Source: Roseimaritima multifibrata (GTDB lineage: Bacteria > Planctomycetota > Planctomycetia > Pirellulales > Pirellulaceae). Taken from it: a stretch of DNA of 64,000 bases. Below are positions 32,262-39,962 of this stretch, piece after piece; position 1 is the first letter of the stretch; each line of letters opens with the position of its first letter. Made by a program: the position numbers and the translations under genes. The notes beneath the pieces are model-generated. The model did no database searches. It was given only the letters and a program-made list of their open reading frames with translations, and had not been told where the DNA came from. The stretch covers positions 3,906,001 through 3,970,000 of the forward strand of contig NZ_CP036262.1 of the NCBI RefSeq assembly GCF_007741495.1, written 5' to 3'.

Positions 32262-34748
32262 ATGACACTCTTGATCCATCTATCCAATCCAATTCCGTTG
32301 CGATCGTCTCTATTCGGTTCTCTCTGCTTGGTTTTCAGCCTCTTGATCGCCTCGCCTAATTTGTCTTTGGCGGATGAGGATCCGCCGTTAAGCATCGCTT
32401 TGTTTCAAGCGGACGTAACGCCGCCTCTTGGATCGCCGTTATGCAATGGAGGAGTGAAGCCGGCGATGGAGATCGTGACTCCTTTGACCGCTCGTGGAAT
32501 CATTCTTCTAGGCGCCGACCGACCGATCGTGCTGTGCGCGTTTGATTGGGTCGGGATTGCCAACGAAAGTCATGATCGGTTTCGAAACGCGCTGGCCGAA
32601 GCGGTCGGTACCACTCCTGAACGGGTGACGGTGCACACGTTGCATCAGCACGATACGCCTGGCAGCGATTTTGCCACCGAACGATTGCTTTCGGAGCACG
32701 GACTGGAACGACGTTTCTCGAACGCCAGTTTCGATGCAGATGTGATGGATCGCCTAGCCGCCGCCGCAAGGGATGCCGTCGCTACGGCCAAGCCAGTTAC
32801 CCATATCGGACTGGGCAGCAGTAAAGTCGAAAAAGTCGCCTCCAACCGACGTATCCTTGGCCCCGACGGCAAAGTGGTTCTGCAGCGTCAAAGCAGCGGT
32901 GGCCGAAACCCAGCGGCACGCGAAGCGCCCGAAGGGACGATTGATCCGCTGGTCCGGCTGATCACTTTCTGGAACGATGACCAACCGCATGCCGTGCTAA
33001 CCTACTACGCGACGCACCCGCAAAGCTATTACGGACAGGGTTCGGTCAACTGGGATTTCGTCGGAATAGCTCGCGAAATGCGTGAACAGGCTTTGCCCGG
33101 AGTTCCGCACATCCACTTCGATGGAGCTGGCGGCAACGTGGCGGCTGGCAAATACAACGATGGATCGAAGGAAAACCGCCCCGTGTTGGCTGAACGGTTA
33201 GCAGAAGGGATGAAACAGGCTTGGGAATCCCAAGTCAAACAACCTATCACGGCCCGCGACGTTGACTGGCAGGTCGAGCCCGTTTCGATGCCGGTTAGCG
33301 AGGCTCTGCAGGAAGAAGCGCTGTTGGCGAAGTTGAGCGATTCAAAAAGGAAAGAAACCGATCGACTGCGAGCCGCCAGAGATTTGACGTTTTTGCGCCG
33401 GACCGTCGGTGGACATCAAATCTTGATCAACTGTTTAAGTCTGGGGACAGCGAAGATCCTACACATGCCGGGCGAGCTGTTTGTGGAATACCAACTGGCC
33501 GCTCAACAAATGCGTCCTGATGATTTTGTTGCGATGGCAGCTTATGGCGATTACGGGCCAGGTTATATCGGCACCAAAATTGCCTACACGCAGGGTGGAT
33601 ACGAAACCGGAATCGTCTCCCGTGTGTCACCGGAAGTGGAACAGGTGTTAATGGATGCAATGCAAAAACTGTTGCAGCCCGAACCGGCGGAAAACCACAC
33701 GTCTCTGTTTGAAGTTCCCGAAATTCGCTCCTCTTGGGACGATCTGACAGACGGGATTAAAACTAAATCCGACTGGCATCAGCGCCGCGCCGAATTGAAA
33801 ACCAAATACCTCGAACTGCTGCGGGACCAACATAAACCGGCCAAGCCTGCACTTGATCTGAAGGTTCATGAGGAAGTGATCGTTGATGGAATTTATCGTC
33901 GTCAATTAATCAGCTATGCCGTGGAAGAAGACGAGCGTGCACATGCCTATTTGGGCATTCCGCTGGACGTGACCGACAAAGCACCAGCGGTGGTGGCGTT
34001 ACACGGAACCTACGAATTCGGCAGCAAGCGAGCCGCCGGGATGATTCAAAATCCGGACAAGGCTTACCTCGATCACCTTTGCCGTCGTGGTTACGTCGTC
34101 ATCGCACCAGAACATTTTGTGTCCGGGCATCGCGTCCCACCGGAAGGGGCCTACGACACGGGGCGGTTCTACAAAAAACATCCGGAATGGACGGCTGTTG
34201 GCAAATTCACGTACGAGCATTCGATAGCGATCGACGTGCTGGAAACCATGGACCAAGTCGATAGCGAACGGATCGGAGCATTAGGGCATTCGCTGGGCGG
34301 CCACGGAACCTTTTTTCTTGCGGCCTATGACGACCGCATCAAAGCGTCGGCCTGCAACTGCGGGGCTTCCTTCTTTCGGCACAACCCAAATGTGACGGGA
34401 TGGTCGCGAGATCGCTGGTACGTCTATTTCAAACCGATCCGAGAGGATTTGCTGAATCAAAAAATGCCGCCAATCGACTTCCACGAAATCATCGCGTTGA
34501 TTGCGCCCCGAGCCTTTATGGATCTGTCCGGTCTGAACGACGGCAACGGTCCGACTCAGCGCCAACGTCTGCTGATGTTGATGAAAATTATGGAGGTCTA
34601 TGAACTGGAAGAAGCTCCTCAAAATTTCGCCTTCTACGTTCACGGACGAGGCCACTCGGTCGCTCACGAATCGCGGCAACTGATGTATGGCTGGATGGAC
34701 ACTCACCTCAAACCGCCCGCAGCAACCCAAACAAGTCTGGTCGAGTAG
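32262..34748 (+). CDS. ceramidase-like domain fused to alpha/beta hydrolase, secreted
   Basis: An 828-residue protein. After a signal peptide (LFGSLCLVFSLLIASPNLSLA) a ceramidase-like domain occupies about residues 40-480: ALFQADVTPPLGSPLCNGG, VTVHTLHQHDTPG, YYATHPQSYYG, IHFDGAGGNVAAG. From about 530 a dienelactone-hydrolase/S9-like alpha/beta hydrolase follows: APAVVALHGTYEFG, GALGHSLGGHGTF with nucleophile Ser, ALIAPRAFMDLSG, and a terminal HGRGHSV with His. The stand-alone homologue of the first half is encoded 1.3 kb upstream. The fusion would couple amide and ester cleavage on one external substrate, which is an inference. Confidence 0.83.
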   Translation: MTLLIHLSNPIPLRSSLFGSLCLVFSLLIASPNLSLADEDPPLSIALFQADVTPPLGSPLCNGGVKPAMEIVTPLTARGIILLGADRPIVLCAFDWVGIANESHDRFRNALAEAVGTTPERVTVHTLHQHDTPGSDFATERLLSEHGLERRFSNASFDADVMDRLAAAARDAVATAKPVTHIGLGSSKVEKVASNRRILGPDGKVVLQRQSSGGRNPAAREAPEGTIDPLVRLITFWNDDQPHAVLTYYATHPQSYYGQGSVNWDFVGIAREMREQALPGVPHIHFDGAGGNVAAGKYNDGSKENRPVLAERLAEGMKQAWESQVKQPITARDVDWQVEPVSMPVSEALQEEALLAKLSDSKRKETDRLRAARDLTFLRRTVGGHQILINCLSLGTAKILHMPGELFVEYQLAAQQMRPDDFVAMAAYGDYGPGYIGTKIAYTQGGYETGIVSRVSPEVEQVLMDAMQKLLQPEPAENHTSLFEVPEIRSSWDDLTDGIKTKSDWHQRRAELKTKYLELLRDQHKPAKPALDLKVHEEVIVDGIYRRQLISYAVEEDERAHAYLGIPLDVTDKAPAVVALHGTYEFGSKRAAGMIQNPDKAYLDHLCRRGYVVIAPEHFVSGHRVPPEGAYDTGRFYKKHPEWTAVGKFTYEHSIAIDVLETMDQVDSERIGALGHSLGGHGTFFLAAYDDRIKASACNCGASFFRHNPNVTGWSRDRWYVYFKPIREDLLNQKMPPIDFHEIIALIAPRAFMDLSGLNDGNGPTQRQRLLMLMKIMEVYELEEAPQNFAFYVHGRGHSVAHESRQLMYGWMDTHLKPPAATQTSLVE

Positions 34749-34978
34749 CGAACGGCGCGGCATGTCCGGCCAATGCATTTGTTTGCGTTGGTTCAGCATG
34801 CCTGCGCACACCTATCCACAGGGCGGCGTCAGAGAGAAAGTGCGCTGCATGCCACAATTGGATAAACGTGTATCGCTTCTAATTTCTTCCGGCTGTAGGA
34901 CTAGCGAACCCAAACGAGTACAATCAACCCCTCATTTAGGTGACATCTCAAACAAAAGACTTATGAGGATTTAGAGGC

Positions 34979-36076
34979 ATGGAACTTTTTGATAGCCTGA
35001 CGCGGCTCGCAGTACGAATGGAATCGCAACATGAGCTACTAGGAACCGAAGAGGCGACGAAGAACGCCGTAATCATGCCGATCATCAATGCTCTCGGATA
35101 CAACGTCTTCGATCCAACCGAAGTGATTCCGGAATTTACTGCCGATGTGGGAATGAAGAAAGGAGAAAAAGTCGACTACGCAATTGTCATCGATGGCGAC
35201 CCAACGATTCTCATTGAGTGCAAAGGGATAAATACGAAACTGGATTTCAAACACGCCTCCCAGCTGTATAGATATTTTGGCGTTACCACTGCACGGTTCG
35301 CAGTCCTTACCAATGGGAAACATTTTTGGTTTTACACCGATCTTGATTCGCCCAATAAAATGGACACCAAAGCCTTTTTCCAGTTTGACCTTAATGACTT
35401 CGATGCCCGCGACGTTGCGGAACTGAATAAATTCGGCAAATCCGTTTTCAACTTAGACAACATCCTTGCGAACGCAACCGAACTAAAATTCACTCAACAG
35501 TTAGCCGCTGTCTTAGAATCTGAAGTCGATTCTCCGAGTGATGAACTGGTAAAACACTTAACGTCCAAAATCTACGATGGGCGATTTACATCCTCAGTTT
35601 GCGATCAATTCCGACCATTGGTCAAATCGGCGTTTCGAGATTTTATCAATGTTAGACTGAGCAATCGACTGAAGTCCGCCCTGCAAGGTGTCGATTCTTC
35701 GCTGACGATTTCAGACGAAAACAACGAAAACGACGAGTCAGATAGCGGGATCCTAACGACCGCAGAAGAAGTCGAGGGGTTTCATATCATCCGAGCGATG
35801 CTCGCCAAGCACGTCCCGATCAAACGTGTTGTAATGCGAGATACCAAAAGTTACTGCGGAGTTCTTCTGGACGATAACAATCGGAAGCCAATTTGCCGAC
35901 TGCACTTTAATGCGTCACAAAAATATATTGGCACATTCGATGCGGATAAAAATGAAACTCGAAATCCGATCGATAACTTAGAAGCCATCTACGATTTTGA
36001 GAAACAAATCATTTCCACCGTCCATAGCTACGACGGCATCGGAAATTCCTCTCCGGAATCGTCATCGAACGTTTAG
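34979..36076 (+). CDS. orphan type I restriction HsdR N-terminal-domain protein
   Basis: A 365-residue protein. Residues about 20-150 match the HSDR_N nuclease domain: NAVIMPIINALGYNVFDPTEVIPEF, then DYAIVIDGDPTILIECKG, the D...ExK catalytic core of PD-(D/E)xK nucleases, and YRYFGVTTARFAVLTNGKHFWFY. The C-terminal half (ILTTAEEVEGFHIIRAMLAK, RDTKSYCGVLLDD, LHFNASQKYIGTFD) is a second conserved-looking domain. There is no helicase, hsdM or hsdS nearby, so it is not part of a type I system. GAGG precedes the ATG. Similar stand-alone proteins are widespread; function unknown, defence or nucleic-acid processing possible. Confidence 0.82.
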   Translation: MELFDSLTRLAVRMESQHELLGTEEATKNAVIMPIINALGYNVFDPTEVIPEFTADVGMKKGEKVDYAIVIDGDPTILIECKGINTKLDFKHASQLYRYFGVTTARFAVLTNGKHFWFYTDLDSPNKMDTKAFFQFDLNDFDARDVAELNKFGKSVFNLDNILANATELKFTQQLAAVLESEVDSPSDELVKHLTSKIYDGRFTSSVCDQFRPLVKSAFRDFINVRLSNRLKSALQGVDSSLTISDENNENDESDSGILTTAEEVEGFHIIRAMLAKHVPIKRVVMRDTKSYCGVLLDDNNRKPICRLHFNASQKYIGTFDADKNETRNPIDNLEAIYDFEKQIISTVHSYDGIGNSSPESSSNV

Positions 36077-36290
36077 TGCGCCCGGTATCAGCTTGCACAC
36101 ACAACCTCTGCGTCCGATCGGTTGTAATCAATCGAACCTTTGGACGCTTCGTCTGTTTGTCGCTGTCCGACTGCGCCCCCTCTCACTTCCTCCGCAAACA
36201 CAACGCGGCCCAGGAACAATTGCCGACGGACGACCGCCACGCTAGATCCCCCTCGACAGGTTCTCCTCTTGCCCTCCCCACGAATGGTCC

Positions 36291-36321
36291 TACAATAAAT
36301 GCAGGTGCAAATCTTGCACCT
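36291..36321 (+). promoter_or_regulatory. -10 box with palindromic operator-like site
   Basis: TACAAT at 36291-36296 (with a weak TTGCCC 16 bases upstream at 36269-36274) is followed by the palindrome AGGTGCAAATCTTGCACCT (36303-36321; arms of eight, three-base centre), 38 bases before the ATG of the next gene. At or just after the expected +1, it could be a repressor site or an RNA hairpin at the 5' end. Confidence 0.45.
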
Positions 36322-36359
36322 CTAGAAGCATTAGCGAAGTTAGCAATACCGGAAATACA

Positions 36360-36854
36360 ATGGCTGCGATTTCGCGAAACGATTTTCTGTTAGACCCACA
36401 AGGCAAAACGTTCTCCGATGTGGTGAACGACGAGAAACAGCCTTTTGAATCGGTCCTTGCGTTCTTTAGCGACGAGAATCGTCAACGAAGAATGGAAGAA
36501 GCCGAACTGCATCACGATCGGGCGCCGCTAGCGGGCGTTGTTCGCGATTTGGAATCACAGCCCGAGATCGATCGATTCCTGGGGCATGCGGAGACTCGCC
36601 GCAATAATCGGTTTCGCCAGGCAATCGGTGTTCTGGTTCGTATCGTCATGGAAAAGCGTGGCTGGCAAAAGACCGGCCGCAAGGGTTCGCTTGGCGTGCG
36701 TGCATCACGGACATCGAATGTGGCTGCCCACAACCAAGGTGGGCTATCACTCTGGTTTGTACGAGCCGAGAGATACGAACCAGAAGAGGGATCCCCCTAT
36801 CAATCGGTTCGATCGCGATGCGAGAGCCTTGAATCGGGTAAAATCGAAAACTAG
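36360..36854 (+). CDS. hypothetical 164-residue protein
   Basis: A charged protein without signal peptide or membrane segment, predicted largely helical (FSDENRQRRMEEAELHHDRA, then RRNNRFRQAIGVLVRIVMEK) with a basic, Gly-rich C-terminal third. The first two thirds look like normal coding sequence. The end (residues about 120-164) has a looser composition and may be extended past the true stop by a frameshift. No family recognised. A palindromic site precedes the gene. Confidence 0.55.
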   Translation: MAAISRNDFLLDPQGKTFSDVVNDEKQPFESVLAFFSDENRQRRMEEAELHHDRAPLAGVVRDLESQPEIDRFLGHAETRRNNRFRQAIGVLVRIVMEKRGWQKTGRKGSLGVRASRTSNVAAHNQGGLSLWFVRAERYEPEEGSPYQSVRSRCESLESGKIEN

Positions 36855-36902
36855 CAGTGAATGGCTGAAATCTATTTTCGGCTGTCGGATGATTTGCAGA
36901 GG

Positions 36903-36932
36903 CTTCGCGTTCCCTGTGTGAGACGCGAAGCG
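36903..36932. terminator. hairpin between hypothetical gene and floA
   Basis: GCTTCGCGT (36903-36911) pairs with ACGCGAAGC (36924-36932) across 12 bases, 49 bases after the upstream stop. No T-tract follows, so termination is uncertain; it may only stabilise the message end. Confidence 0.35.
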
Positions 36933-37068
36933 AGATCTAGATTTGATCAGGCCCACGCGGACCTGACTACGTTGGTCATTCTTTTGGCCGCGTGAAGGAA
37001 GGCTGCATCGAGTGCAATCGTTCTCTCGATGAACCGACGACGTCTGCCCCTTAAAGGAGGCAGGATCC

Positions 37069-38109
37069 ATGGAAGTATTGGCCAACGCATGGCTGCCTAA
37101 CGGCAATCAAGTGATGTGGGGCGCTGCGGCGATCGGATTTCTGATCGCTCTTGTTGTCGTCGGTCTGTTCAGCAAATGGGGATCGTACTGGATCCAGGCG
37201 TATATGTCGGGCGCGGAAGTGTCCATGACAAGCCTGATTGGCATGACCTTTCTGAAACTCGATCATCGCATGATCGTGACGGCCAAAATCATGGCCACCC
37301 AGGCGGGCTTGCCGATCGATCGCCAGAGTGGAATGAGCACCGCACGACTACAGGCTCATACACTGGCCGGCGGTGATGTCATGAACGTCGTGAAGGGGCT
37401 GATCGCCGCTCGACGGGCAGACATCGACCTAGATTTTGAACGGGCCTCGGCGATCGACCTTGCAGGCCGCGACGTCCTGCAAGCGGTCCAAACCAGTGTT
37501 TCGCCTCGTGTCATTCATTGTCCCGCGAAAGACAGCCAAGGCAAGAAACGGCTAAGCGCGGTCGCGAAGAATGGAGTCGAACTTCTTGTGTCAGTTCGAG
37601 TCACCGTTCGCACCAATCTAGAACAGTTGATTGGAGGGGCGACCGAGGAAACGATCATCGCTCGAGTTGGTCAAGGGATCATTACGGCGATCGGTTCGGC
37701 GAAATCGCACATGGACGTCCTTGAAATGCCTTCTCAAATCTCAGTAGGCGCGTTGGCTCATGGATTGGACGTCAACACCGCCTTCACCATCGTCTCGATC
37801 GATATCGCGGACATTGACGTCGGAGAGAACATCGGGGCTCGTCTGCAATCGGACCAAGCCGACGCGGACATCCGAATCGCTCGTGCAGCGGCTGAAGTTC
37901 GCCGCGCCGAAGCAAACGCACAGATCCAAAAGATGTCTGCACTCGTGGTTGAAAACCAAGCGTTTTTCGTGCTAGCCGAAGCGAAAGTGCCGATCGCACT
38001 TGCCGAGGCATTCCGCGCCGGACGCATGCGGGTCGCTCGCCTTAGTGCGGACCAAAACAAACAACCGAATCTCAATTTAAGGATACATGATGAACGATCT
38101 TCTCATTGA
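37069..38109 (+). CDS. floA: flotillin-like protein FloA
   Basis: A 346-residue membrane scaffold protein. An N-terminal transmembrane segment (AAIGFLIALVVVGLFSKWG) is followed by the FloA/YqfA-type sequence SGAEVSMTSLIGMTFLKLD, an SPFH-like middle (ELLVSVRVTVRTNLEQLIGGATEET), and a C-terminal Ala/Glu-rich coiled coil ending in VPIALAEAFRAGRM. FloA organises membrane microdomains in Bacillus. AGGAGG stands before the ATG. The usual partner NfeD is not adjacent; instead an unknown gene overlaps its 3' end by 23 bases. Confidence 0.92.
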   Translation: MEVLANAWLPNGNQVMWGAAAIGFLIALVVVGLFSKWGSYWIQAYMSGAEVSMTSLIGMTFLKLDHRMIVTAKIMATQAGLPIDRQSGMSTARLQAHTLAGGDVMNVVKGLIAARRADIDLDFERASAIDLAGRDVLQAVQTSVSPRVIHCPAKDSQGKKRLSAVAKNGVELLVSVRVTVRTNLEQLIGGATEETIIARVGQGIITAIGSAKSHMDVLEMPSQISVGALAHGLDVNTAFTIVSIDIADIDVGENIGARLQSDQADADIRIARAAAEVRRAEANAQIQKMSALVVENQAFFVLAEAKVPIALAEAFRAGRMRVARLSADQNKQPNLNLRIHDERSSH

Positions 38110-38515
38110 AACTCCCAAATTTGTACTGCTTCAACAGAGCGAACGAATCGGACCAGCCCTCAACGCTTTGGAGACCGGAAAGGATTGCCTCGCGATCTAC
38201 GGTTTTTCGGAGAAAAAACACTTCGACACGTTTACCAAAAACAGTGACCTGTCGGTGACCCCCTATCCGCTGGTGATCGGTTACTTGCAAAACCGGCTGG
38301 ACGCTGATGAAGCCGCGATTTTGATGGTTGCCCTGAATGCTACAGGACCAAACGATCCGGTCGTCAACGCAACATCCATGCAGTCGGTCATCGAAGCGCT
38401 AAAGAAAAAATCGCCCCAAGTTGCGGTGACGTATCGGCTAAGCAAAGACGAATCGTCCGCTGGATACAACGTCGAAGACCTAGGCTCCGTCCCCGTCCTA
38501 CGAATTCACCGCTAA
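38087..38515 (+). CDS. hypothetical protein translationally coupled to floA
   Basis: A 142-residue soluble protein (ATG at 38087 or 38090, preceded by TAAGGA inside floA). The pattern is alternating strands and helices: LNALETGKDCLAIYGFSEKK, VTPYPLVIGYLQNRLDADEA, ILMVALNATGPNDPVV, then VTYRLSKDESSAGYNVEDLG. No family recognised. The 23-base overlap with floA implies linked translation and therefore a role together with FloA, as inference. No signal peptide or membrane segment is visible. Confidence 0.7.
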   Translation: MMNDLLIETPKFVLLQQSERIGPALNALETGKDCLAIYGFSEKKHFDTFTKNSDLSVTPYPLVIGYLQNRLDADEAAILMVALNATGPNDPVVNATSMQSVIEALKKKSPQVAVTYRLSKDESSAGYNVEDLGSVPVLRIHR

Positions 38516-38587
38516 CACCGAGAGCACTTTTTTACGATTCACCAAGCGACTGTTGGAAAAACATTCTCGATTCCAGGGACTGTCACG

Positions 38588-39028
38588 TTGGTCCAGCGGC
38601 GGAAACGGTATCGTGGATTGCAGCGCGGATACCCGTTTGCAGCAAAATTTCCCCGCTTCGTCGGAACCTCGGTAAGCGATCAAACTCTACCGAGTGCTCA
38701 GCAAGGTTTGCCTTTCCTCCCGATATCACCGATCGAAACCGAAGCCGGTTGGCTGGTATTGACTCATCGAGTCGACCCGATGCGGCAGGATACTATCGGC
38801 GCGATCTTGCTTGACCTTGATGATCCATCGCGTGTTATCGGCCGCCTGAAGAAGCCGCTACTCTCGCCAAACGAAAACGAACGAGAAGGCTACGTCCCCA
38901 ACGTCGTCTACAGCTGTGGAGCCGCAATTCACAACGGGCACCTGATTCTCCCCTACGCGATGTCCGACGACGCATCTTCATTCGCAATCGCTCCACTAAA
39001 CGACCTCCTCTCGGAATTGACGTCCTAG
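38588..39028 (+). pseudogene. GH130-like mannoside phosphorylase C-terminal remnant
   Basis: From about residue 38 the frame matches the C-terminal third of GH130 glycosidases/phosphorylases: ETEAGWLVLTHRVDP, IGAILLDLDDPSRVIGRLKK, EREGYVPNVVYSCGAAIHNG, LPYAMSDDASSFAIAP. GH130 enzymes have 300-500 residues; here the whole N-terminal part with the catalytic Asp is missing and the upstream codons are unrelated. No ATG begins the frame (TTG at 38588). Probably the remains of a truncated gene. Confidence 0.75.
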
Positions 39029-39139
39029 TAACGAGGCAAAACCGATTGGTGGGCGCAAATATCGACTCAGTAACCGCCAAAATTATTAACTTTACCGCAG
39101 CGTGAACAATTTCGTTCGCTATTAACCGAGGAGAGACCG

Positions 39140-39253
39140 ATGGGTGACAAGGGAAGTAAAGACAAGGGCAAGAAAGAACAACAGAAGAAGGCGTTGCTCA
39201 CCCCGAAGGAGAAACGAAAAGCGAAGAACGACAAAAAGGCTAAGGGCGCCTAG
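39140..39253 (+). CDS. 37-residue lysine-rich protein
   Basis: MGDKGSKDKGKKEQQKKAL and a similar second half; about 40 per cent Lys, no hydrophobic core. It is preceded by an excellent GAGGAGAG Shine-Dalgarno six bases before the ATG and ends in TAG. Short proteins of this type with a TPKEKRKAK centre recur in bacterial genomes and are mostly unstudied; nucleic-acid or ribosome binding is conceivable from charge alone. Confidence 0.65.
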   Translation: MGDKGSKDKGKKEQQKKALLTPKEKRKAKNDKKAKGA

Positions 39254-39445
39254 CGGTCAGCCCTGCGGCACCTACAAACTTTCGGTTGGAGGATGCCGCA
39301 GCCGCCACCATTCGGAGGAAACCTCTTGCAGACCCTAGTGCCATCGGCCTGGGGTTGGATGATCCAACGGAAACCGTTGTCGAAAACGAAAGGGCGGAAC
39401 ATTGGTTTGCAACGATCAATTCGACTGAAACGAAGAAGTTCCAAT

Positions 39446-39637
39446 CTACACTCGGACGATATTGCACGTCTCGGTTTCTGGATCGAAATTGATTTCGACG
39501 TCGCCGCTGACAAGTTGCCGCATCACCGCGGCGACGCGTTGCTCCACCGAACTATGATCCGTCCCGTCCCGAGTCACAAACTCTTGAACGACCGCGGCAA
39601 GGGTATCGGGCTGAAGCGCGTCATGTGGAATTCTCAT
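39446..39637 (-). CDS. YheU (UPF0270) family protein
   Basis: A 63-residue protein. MRIPHDALQPDTLAAVVQEF, then FVTRDGTDHSSVEQRV, and the end EINFDPETETCNIV follow the E. coli YheU pattern (IPxxxLxPETLxxLIEEFVTREGTDYG...NIV) closely in length and order. Function unknown in the family. It stands alone on the minus strand among non-coding DNA, beyond the region usually associated with proteobacterial YheU. Confidence 0.8.
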   Translation of the reverse strand: MRIPHDALQPDTLAAVVQEFVTRDGTDHSSVEQRVAAVMRQLVSGDVEINFDPETETCNIVRV

Positions 39638-39962
39638 CCGGATCGATTCCCATATACGAAGAGTAGGTGGCTCGATTGCATCGACCAGATTGGCCTATCC
39701 TTCAATCGCTAAACCATTGACAGCGTACCGTTCGCAACAAGCGAACATTCTGTTCCAAGTTCCTCCCGCGAGTCGTCCTGGCGTTTCATCCCGGCGGGGT
39801 GGGACGCTAAGCAAGCGACTGAAAGCTACCACGATCCGAAACGCGACGTGGTCCTCTCGTGGTTGGCGTTTCGTTAGTTGCCCGCAGTTGCTCCGATCGC
39901 GGGCAAACCCGGCGGAGGCCACGCTTAGCCGCTTTAAGATATCGAACGATCGATGTCTTCAT
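39638..39962. other. gap without recognised features
   Basis: Between yheU and the TPR gene. Apart from a small hairpin TTCGC-AACAA-GCGAA near 39731-39745 I see nothing. Frames on either strand have no protein-like composition. Confidence 0.5.

Noticed and set aside
34979-36076. Complete type I restriction-modification locus.
   Set aside because: Only an HsdR-N-like domain exists; there is no helicase motor, methylase or specificity gene within reach.
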